From contig CANCDA010000128.1 of assembly GCA_947374705.1 (NCBI GenBank), positions 1-7,175 on the forward strand: 7,175 bases of DNA. The letters run 5' to 3'. The DNA comes from Comamonadaceae bacterium (GTDB lineage: Bacteria; Pseudomonadota; Gammaproteobacteria; Burkholderiales; Burkholderiaceae_C). A program made the translations under genes and the position numbers. Each line of letters begins with the position of its first letter. The stretch's first letter is position 1. The notes under the pieces were generated by a model that was given only the letters and a program-made list of their open reading frames with translations, was not told where the DNA came from and ran no database searches. This document shows positions 1 through 4,436 of this stretch, in pieces.

Positions 1-621
1 AAACGCGGCGAGATGGTGGTGGACTTTTGCGCCGGTGCGGGGGGCAAGACCTTGGCCATTGGCGCGGCCATGCGCAGCACGGGGCGCCTCTATGCGTTTG
101 ACACCTCGGCCCATCGGCTGGACGCGCTCAAACCGCGCTTGGCGCGCAGTGGCCTGTCCAACGTTCACCCGGCGGCCATCGCCCATGAGCGGGATGACCG
201 TGTCAAGCGCCTGGCCGGCAAGATTGACCGGGTGCTGGTGGACGCCCCTTGTACGGGTTTGGGAACTTTACGGCGCAATCCTGATCTGAAGTGGCGTCAG
301 AGCCTCCAAGGCGTGGAGGAAATGGCGGTCAAGCAAGCCGCCATTTTGCAAAGCGCGGCCCGCTTGCTCAAGTCCGGTGGGCGTTTGGTGTACGCCACCT
401 GCAGCATCTTGCCGCAGGAGAACGAGGCGATAGCGCAAGCCTTCTCGGACGCAAACCCAGATTTCAGCGTCTTGGACGCGGGCGAAATTCTGGCTGGCTT
501 GAAGGTCGAGAGCGCAGCCCAGCTGTGCAGTGGCGGTGAGAACGGGCAGAAATACCTGCGTCTGTGGCCGCACAAGCATCAGACTGACGGGTTTTTCGCG
601 GCAGTTTGGCAAAAAAACTGA
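1..621 (+). CDS. RsmB/NOP-family rRNA (cytosine-5) methyltransferase, 3' part
   Basis: The gene enters from the left edge in frame (K-R-G-E before the first ATG at 13), so its N-terminus, where the family has a NusB-like or other RNA-binding domain, is missing. What remains is the Rossmann-fold catalytic domain that uses S-adenosylmethionine to methylate C5 of a cytosine in rRNA. Visible motifs: SAM-binding DFCAGAGGKT at bases 22-51; motif IV DAPCTG with its Cys at 250-252, followed by RRNPDLKW; motif VI YATCS with Cys at 400-402. In this family the motif VI Cys is the nucleophile and the motif IV Cys helps release the product. The end, with GGENGQKYLRLWP and DGFFAAVWQ, is the usual closing strand. 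The glycine loop reads AGAGGK, not the AAPGGK of E. coli RsmB, so this may be a paralogue; I therefore give no symbol. The family call is very secure, the exact target base is not. Confidence 0.93.
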   Translation, partial: KRGEMVVDFCAGAGGKTLAIGAAMRSTGRLYAFDTSAHRLDALKPRLARSGLSNVHPAAIAHERDDRVKRLAGKIDRVLVDAPCTGLGTLRRNPDLKWRQSLQGVEEMAVKQAAILQSAARLLKSGGRLVYATCSILPQENEAIAQAFSDANPDFSVLDAGEILAGLKVESAAQLCSGGENGQKYLRLWPHKHQTDGFFAAVWQKN

Positions 622-730
622 ATTTTTGACTTGAGTTAAGGTTTTTTGCCGTCAAATAGTCGAAATATGGCAAGGGTTTTTAAGAAGTGATGGTCAAAAT
701 GGGCCAGAACCCTTAAAATTCGTCGAAGCG

Positions 731-748
731 GGGTGGCAGAGGCCACCC
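731..748 (+). other. GC-rich hairpin in the desaturase upstream region
   Basis: A perfect 7-base-pair inverted repeat, GGGTGGC (731-737) and GCCACCC (742-748), encloses the loop AGAG and is followed by an AT-rich tract (TTACTATTATTAAATT). It ends 36 bases before the desaturase ATG. The stem is strong, but the following tract is not a clean T-run. It could be a weak terminator for the methyltransferase gene, an attenuator, or a stem in the desaturase leader. The rest of the 163-base gap is AT-rich. It contains TTGACT at 626-631 and TATTAT at 753-758, neither with a well-placed partner element, so I do not call a promoter. AAGGGTT (672-678) and AACCCTT (708-714) can also pair, across a 29-base loop. 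Confidence 0.4.
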
Positions 749-784
749 TTACTATTATTAAATTCGTTGTGAAGGTCACTAAGT

Positions 785-1999
785 ATGTTGTTACCTGACT
801 GGGCAGTGCTCAACGCTGCCATTGACTGGCTGGCTCATGGTGTGTGGAATCTGGCCGCTTGGCAGATTTTCCTGTTCGCCTTGGCGCTGACGCACGTGAC
901 CATGATCAGCGTCACCGTCTTCCTGCACCGTCACCAAGCGCACCGTGCTCTGGATCTGCACCCGATTGCCTCGCATTTCTTCCGTTTCTGGCTGTGGCTC
1001 ACGACAGGTCAGGTCACTAAAGAGTGGGCTGCCATTCACCGCAAACACCACGCCAAGTGCGAGGGTGCTGAAGACCCGCACAGCCCGCATGTGTATGGCA
1101 TCAAAAAAGTGCTTACGCAAGGTGCTGAGCTGTACCGTAAAGAATCGAAAAACAAAGAAACCATGGCCCGCTTCGGTCATGGCACGCCTGATGACTGGAT
1201 TGAGCGCAACCTCTACACCCGTTTCTCTTGGCAAGGCGTGGGTCTGATGATGATCATCAACCTGACCCTGTTCGGCGCTGCTGGCTTGGCCGTGTGGGCC
1301 TTGCAGATGGCTTGGACGCCGATTTTTGCAGCCGGCATCATCAATGGTGCGGCTCACTTCTGGGGCTACCGCAATTTCGAGGCACCCGACGCCAGTACCA
1401 ACATTTCACCCTGGGGCATCATCATTGCCGGTGAAGAGCTGCACAACAACCACCACACCTACCCCACGTCGGCCAAGCTGTCGGTCAAACCCTACGAGTT
1501 CGACATCGGCTGGATGTACATCACGATCATGCAAGCTGTGGGCTTGGCCAAAGTTAAAAAGACACCGCCCAAACTGGCTTATGGTGACATCAAGCCCGTG
1601 GCCGATGAAAAAACGCTGGAAGCTTTGATTGCCAATCGCTACGAAATCATGGCAGGCTATGCCCATGGTGTGCGCAGTGCCTTGCAGCATGAGTTGGAAG
1701 TCCTGAAAGCACGCAGCGCCGATGCGACTGTGATCAAGGCGGCTAACCGCTGGCTGCACCGTGATGCGGACAAAGTGCCTGCGGCTGCTGTGCCCCATCT
1801 GGAGCAGGCGCGTGCGGCTTCTCCCACATTGGACAAGCTGGTGGTCATGCGTGAAGAGTTGCGTCAGCTATGGCTCAATACGTCGCACTCGCGTGAGCAG
1901 TTGCTGGCCGATTTGCAGGCCTGGTGTCACCGTGCAGAAGAAAGCGGCATTGCCGCCTTGCGTGACTTCTCCATGAAGCTGCGGGCTGCTCGGGTTTGA
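785..1999 (+). CDS. desA: Membrane fatty acid desaturase, DesA type
   Basis: This is a di-iron integral membrane desaturase of 404 residues that introduces a cis double bond (probably delta-9) into saturated acyl chains and so sets membrane fluidity. The three histidine boxes that bind the irons are intact: HRHQAH (48-53), HRKHH (85-89) and HNNHH (220-224), with an extra conserved His in NGAAHFWGYRNFE (H191). Hydrophobic spans lie at about 28-47, 62-76, 151-176 and 178-190. In Pseudomonas, proteins of this type act on phospholipid-bound chains, so acyl-lipid rather than acyl-CoA is the likelier substrate here; that is inference. The start is supported by GAAGG at 771-775, nine bases before the ATG. 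Residues from about 270 to 404 form a soluble, mostly helical tail outside the catalytic core; its last 50 residues resemble the end of ISL3-type transposases. The gene ends 28 bases before an intrinsic terminator. The enzyme class is certain; substrate and bond position are not. Confidence 0.93.
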   Translation: MLLPDWAVLNAAIDWLAHGVWNLAAWQIFLFALALTHVTMISVTVFLHRHQAHRALDLHPIASHFFRFWLWLTTGQVTKEWAAIHRKHHAKCEGAEDPHSPHVYGIKKVLTQGAELYRKESKNKETMARFGHGTPDDWIERNLYTRFSWQGVGLMMIINLTLFGAAGLAVWALQMAWTPIFAAGIINGAAHFWGYRNFEAPDASTNISPWGIIIAGEELHNNHHTYPTSAKLSVKPYEFDIGWMYITIMQAVGLAKVKKTPPKLAYGDIKPVADEKTLEALIANRYEIMAGYAHGVRSALQHELEVLKARSADATVIKAANRWLHRDADKVPAAAVPHLEQARAASPTLDKLVVMREELRQLWLNTSHSREQLLADLQAWCHRAEESGIAALRDFSMKLRAARV

Positions 2000-2027
2000 T
2001 CTTCCATCTACGCCTGTAAGCGCCGAC

Positions 2028-2057
2028 AAAAAATCCCGCTTCTGGCGGGATTTTTTT
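2028..2057 (+). terminator. Intrinsic terminator of the desaturase gene
   Basis: The stem TCCCGC (2034-2039) / GCGGGA (2045-2050) has the loop TTCTG. It is preceded by six A (2028-2033) and followed by seven T (2051-2057), which can extend the stem. It lies 28 bases past the desaturase stop. The flanking A and T tracts give it the form of a terminator on both strands, so it may also catch transcripts running left from rpmBG. Confidence 0.92.
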
Positions 2058-2082
2058 ATGCCTATTGAAAAGTGTTCAGACA

Positions 2083-2113
2083 ACAAAAAACCCGCATGAA
2101 GCGGGTTTTTTGT
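2083..2113 (-). terminator. Intrinsic terminator of rpmBG, bidirectional form
   Basis: A perfect 13-base-pair inverted repeat (2083-2095 and 2101-2113) has the GC core CCCGC/GCGGG, the five-base loop ATGAA and six-base A and T tracts on its two sides. Read on the minus strand it follows the rpmG stop by 17 bases and ends in a T-run, so it should end the rpmB-rpmG transcript. Its symmetry means it could also stop plus-strand readthrough from the desaturase. Confidence 0.92.
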
Positions 2114-2130
2114 CGAAGAGAGAGGCCGAA

Positions 2131-2301
2131 TTACTTCAGCTTGATCTCTTTGTATTCCACGTGCTTGCGAGCTTTGGGATCAAATTTCATGATCAGCATT
2201 TTCTCGGGCATGGTTTTCTTGTTTTTGCTGGTGGTGTAGAAGTGACCAGTACCAGCCGTAGATTCCAGCTTGATTTTTTCGCGTCCGCCTTTGGTTGCCA
2301 T
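2131..2301 (-). CDS. rpmG: 50S ribosomal protein bL33
   Basis: This is a 56-residue basic protein of the large ribosomal subunit, located near the E site. It begins MATKGGREKIKLESTAGTG, continues HFYTTSKNKKTMPEKM and ends HVEYKEIKLK, which matches proteobacterial L33 along its whole length. It has no cysteine, so it is the zinc-free (C-minus) form rather than the four-Cys zinc-ribbon form. The start is an ATG at 2299-2301, with AGAGG at 2310-2314 eight bases upstream. The gene lies 21 bases after the rpmB stop on the same strand and is followed by its own terminator, so rpmB-rpmG is a two-gene operon, as in most proteobacteria. The identification is secure. Confidence 0.98.
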   Translation of the reverse strand: MATKGGREKIKLESTAGTGHFYTTSKNKKTMPEKMLIMKFDPKARKHVEYKEIKLK

Positions 2302-2322
2302 GATTAATTCCTCTTAATGGTT

Positions 2323-2556
2323 TCAGGCCTGACCACGTGAACGCAGATCAGCGAGCACAGAGTCGATACCGTTTTTGTCGATCAAACGCAGACCGGCGTT
2401 GGAGATGCGCAGACGCACCCAACGGTTTTCGGTCTCGACCCAGAAACGGCGGTATTGCAGGTTCGGCAGGAACCGGCGCTTGGTTTTGTTGTTGGCGTGG
2501 GAAACATTGTTTCCGACCATGGGGCCTTTGCCCGTGACTTCACATACGCGTGCCAT
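2323..2556 (-). CDS. rpmB: 50S ribosomal protein bL28
   Basis: This is a 77-residue basic protein of the large ribosomal subunit needed for subunit assembly. The start MARVCEVTGKGPMVGNNVSH, then ANNKTKRRFLPNLQ, RRFWVETENRWVRLRIS and the end IDSVLADLRSRGQA are all diagnostic of L28. The length is normal for the family. The start ATG at 2554-2556 has GGAGT (plus-strand 2563-2567) six bases upstream. It is the first gene of the rpmB-rpmG pair. It is separated from trxB by 135 bases that hold a perfect -10 hexamer and a roughly 120-base leader, so it probably has its own promoter. No clear terminator ends trxB before it, so readthrough from trxB is also possible. Confidence 0.98.
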   Translation of the reverse strand: MARVCEVTGKGPMVGNNVSHANNKTKRRFLPNLQYRRFWVETENRWVRLRISNAGLRLIDKNGIDSVLADLRSRGQA

Positions 2557-2580
2557 GAGGACACTCCGATACTTAGAACA

Positions 2581-2600
2581 GCCAGCTTGCGCCAGCTTGA
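2581..2600. repeat. Tandem 10-base direct repeat in the rpmB leader
   Basis: Two head-to-tail copies of GCCAGCTTGC lie at 2581-2590 and 2591-2600; they differ only in the last base (C, then A). They lie in the predicted untranslated leader of rpmB, about 25-45 bases upstream of the start codon. On the transcribed sense (minus) strand each copy reads AAGCTGGC. The repeat may be chance, or may be part of an RNA structure that controls rpmBG. Confidence 0.6.
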
Positions 2601-2683
2601 CCTCGCCAGATACGGGTGGCGGTAACCCGGTTTGCTTGAACCCACGCCCATAAAAAGCGCAGGCGAACTCAGCAAAGCCTTGG

Positions 2684-2689
2684 ATTATA
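2684..2689 (-). promoter_or_regulatory. Probable -10 element of the rpmBG promoter
   Basis: Read on the minus strand, bases 2684-2689 are a perfect TATAAT, two bases past the trxB stop codon (2692-2694). The -35 position falls inside the trxB 3' end and has only weak candidates (GCTTCC at 16 bases, CGCTTC at 17), so the promoter may be weak or need an activator. Transcription would begin near 2677 and give a leader of about 120 bases before rpmB. A small hairpin, CGGGT (2613-2617) / ACCCG (2625-2629), lies in that leader. Confidence 0.55.
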
Positions 2690-2691
2690 GC

Positions 2692-3642
2692 TCACGCCTG
2701 TTCAAGGAAGCGCTGCGCATCCAGCGCTGCCATGCAGCCCGTGCCCGCGCTGGTGATGGCTTGGCGGTACACATGGTCTTGCACGTCGCCTGCCGCAAAC
2801 ACGCCCGGCACGCTGGTCTGGGTGGCAAAGCCTTTGAGGCCGCCTTGGGTCACGATATAGCCGTTTTCCATCTCCAATTGGCCTTGGAAAATTTCAGTAT
2901 TGGGGGAGTGACCAATGGCGATGAAGCAACCCGTGAGCGCCACATCTTCGGTGCTGCCGTCCTTGGTGCTTTTAAGCCGGATGCCGGTGACGCCGCTGGT
3001 GTCGCCCAGCACTTCGTCCAAAGTCTGGAAGGTCTTGAGCACGATCTTGCCTGCGGCCACTTTCTCCATGAGCTTGTCCACCAAGATGGGTTCGGCCTTG
3101 AACTTGTCACGACGGTGCACCAGGTACACCTTGCTGGCAATGTTGGAGAGGTACAGCGCCTCTTCAACCGCCGTATTGCCACCGCCCACGACGCAGCAAA
3201 CCTGCTCGCGGTAAAAGAAGCCATCACACGTCGCACAGCCCGACACGCCCCGGCCCATAAAGGCCGTCTCAGACGGCAGGCCCAGGTACTTGGCCGAAGC
3301 GCCGGTGGCGATGATGAGCGAGTCGCAGGTGTAGATGCCGCTGTCGCCGGTGAGGGTGAAGGGGCGCTGGCTGAAATCGACCTTGTTGATGTGGTCGAAC
3401 ACGATCTCGGTTTTAAAACGCTCGGCATGCGCCTGAAAACGCTGCATCAGCTCCGGACCTTGGACGCCGTCCACATCGGCCGGCCAGTTGTCCACGTCGG
3501 TCGTGGTCATGAGCTGGCCGCCTTGGGCAATGCCGGTGATCAGCCGGGGCTTGAGATTGGCGCGGGCCGCATAGACTGCGGCTGAATAGCCCGCAGGGCC
3601 AGAGCCTAGAATGAGCACTTTGGAGTGTGTGGGGGATGACAT
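2692..3642 (-). CDS. trxB: Thioredoxin-disulfide reductase
   Basis: This 316-residue cytoplasmic FAD enzyme passes electrons from NADPH to thioredoxin, which then reduces ribonucleotide reductase, peroxiredoxins and other disulfides. The full set of motifs is present in order: N-terminal FAD loop GSGPAG (13-18); ATGA segment at 112-115; redox-active CATC (136-139) inside the NADPH domain; NADPH loop GGGNTA (153-158) followed by HRRDKF (176-181) for the 2'-phosphate; and FAD-binding AAGD (283-286). Length and layout match the low-molecular-weight bacterial enzyme, about 320 residues. The ATG at 3640-3642 has AAGG at 3650-3653 seven bases upstream. The gene is divergent from the Crp/Fnr-type regulator across 110 bases and precedes rpmBG on the same strand. 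The identification is secure. Confidence 0.97.
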   Translation of the reverse strand: MSSPTHSKVLILGSGPAGYSAAVYAARANLKPRLITGIAQGGQLMTTTDVDNWPADVDGVQGPELMQRFQAHAERFKTEIVFDHINKVDFSQRPFTLTGDSGIYTCDSLIIATGASAKYLGLPSETAFMGRGVSGCATCDGFFYREQVCCVVGGGNTAVEEALYLSNIASKVYLVHRRDKFKAEPILVDKLMEKVAAGKIVLKTFQTLDEVLGDTSGVTGIRLKSTKDGSTEDVALTGCFIAIGHSPNTEIFQGQLEMENGYIVTQGGLKGFATQTSVPGVFAAGDVQDHVYRQAITSAGTGCMAALDAQRFLEQA

Positions 3643-3752
3643 TCTGAAACCTTATAGTGAAAAAAATAGACGCATCGCCGGGTACATTTTGTGGCGAATC
3701 GCCGAACCTCGATTGTATTAACTGATCAACACACACGAAGGAAGTTGTCTCC
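3643..3752. promoter_or_regulatory. Divergent control region between trxB and the regulator gene
   Basis: This 110-base region must hold promoters for both trxB (leftward) and the regulator-ftsK-lolA run (rightward). An AT-rich core at 3711-3721 contains TACAAT on the minus strand (3712-3717) and TATTAA on the plus strand (3716-3721), each one or two mismatches from a -10 box; the -35 matches are poor. TATAAG on the minus strand (3651-3656) is too close to the trxB start to be a normal -10. The most ordered part is TCGCC (3675-3679), GGCGA (3693-3697) and TCGCC (3699-3703); the last two form the palindrome GGCGA-A-TCGCC. These are candidate operator half-sites. No FNR (TTGAT-N4-ATCAA) or CRP (TGTGA-N6-TCACA) site is complete. 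AAGGA at 3738-3742 is the ribosome binding site of the regulator gene. Confidence 0.5.
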
Positions 3753-4436
3753 ATGTCCATGCTGAGCACTTTGGATTTGATACGCCGAGTCCCCATGTTC
3801 ACCAAATTATCAGCGACGCAAGCTGAATTTCTGGCAAACGTGGTGGTGAAGCACCGCTTCAAAAAAGGCGAACGCATTGTGGAACAAAACCACAAATCGG
3901 ACGCGTTCTACATCATTCTGTCTGGCCGAGCCCGTGTCTTGATGACCGATGCCAAAGGCCGCGAAGTGATTTTGGCCACGCTTCAAACGGGTGACTACAT
4001 TGGCGAGATGAGCTTGATCGACAACGAAGCCCACTCCGCCAGTGTCGAGGCCGAGATTCAAACCGACACACTCGAACTGGGGCGTGCTGACTTCATGCGC
4101 AGCCTGAATGAGAGCAGCAGCATGGCCTTTGCCGTCATGGGTGGCCTGGTGCAACGCTTGCGCCATGCGGACCACAAGATCGGCTCATTGGCTTTGATGA
4201 GCGTTTATGACCGCGTGGCCGATGTCTTGCTCAAGGCCGCCAAGGCGAGCCCCAACAAGGATATGGTCATCCGCGACAAAGTCTCGCGCCAAGACGTGGC
4301 CAAGATGGTCGGCGCGTCGCGCGAAATGGTCAGCCGGGTGATGAAAGATTTTGAGGAGCAGGGCTTTGTCGAGCCGCTGACGGGTGGCGGTATTCGGGTC
4401 GTTGAGCAAAACGCCAGGCCCAATTCTTTTTCATGA
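3753..4436 (+). CDS. Crp/Fnr-family transcriptional regulator, cysteine-free
   Basis: This 227-residue DNA-binding regulator has the CRP fold. An N-terminal cyclic-nucleotide-type beta-barrel covers about residues 15-115 (FKKGERIVEQ, YIILSGRARVL, GDYIGEMSLID). A long dimer helix spans about 118-147, and a winged helix-turn-helix about 165-218. The recognition helix ASREMVSRVMKDFEEQG keeps R190, E191 and R195, the positions that contact DNA in CRP (R180, E181, R185), and has the Ser found in FNR at 194. In the ligand pocket G84 and E85 are kept, but the CRP phosphate-binding Arg aligns with H94, and the CRP Thr-Ser of the dimer helix with A139-D140. There is no cysteine, so no FNR-type iron-sulfur cluster. 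The ligand is unknown and cAMP is doubtful. AAGGA lies ten bases before the ATG; a second ATG at 3759 is possible. The stop overlaps the ftsK start (ATGA), which implies coupled translation. Confidence 0.9.
   Translation: MSMLSTLDLIRRVPMFTKLSATQAEFLANVVVKHRFKKGERIVEQNHKSDAFYIILSGRARVLMTDAKGREVILATLQTGDYIGEMSLIDNEAHSASVEAEIQTDTLELGRADFMRSLNESSSMAFAVMGGLVQRLRHADHKIGSLALMSVYDRVADVLLKAAKASPNKDMVIRDKVSRQDVAKMVGASREMVSRVMKDFEEQGFVEPLTGGGIRVVEQNARPNSFS

Noticed and set aside
2065..2307. An 80-codon plus-strand frame across the second terminator and rpmG
   Set aside because: It runs through a terminator stem and is antisense to the clearly identified rpmG; there is no domain in it.
2632..3585. A 317-codon open frame on the plus strand, rich in His, Ala and Gly
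   Set aside because: It is antisense to trxB, which has all its catalytic motifs on the minus strand. The composition is that of an opposite-strand shadow in GC-rich DNA, and it matches no family I recognise.
3651..3656. TATAAG on the minus strand as a -10 box for trxB
   Set aside because: Transcription would start about two bases before the trxB ATG, and the hexamer overlaps the AAGG ribosome binding site that supports that start.
3716..3729. Possible FNR box near the regulator start
   Set aside because: Only one half (ATCAA) fits TTGAT-N4-ATCAA; the other half, TATTA, matches one base of five.
3413..3895. A 160-codon minus-strand frame across the trxB / regulator divergent region
   Set aside because: It overlaps the 5' ends of two well-supported genes in other frames and would place coding sequence through the control region; it has no recognisable protein features.
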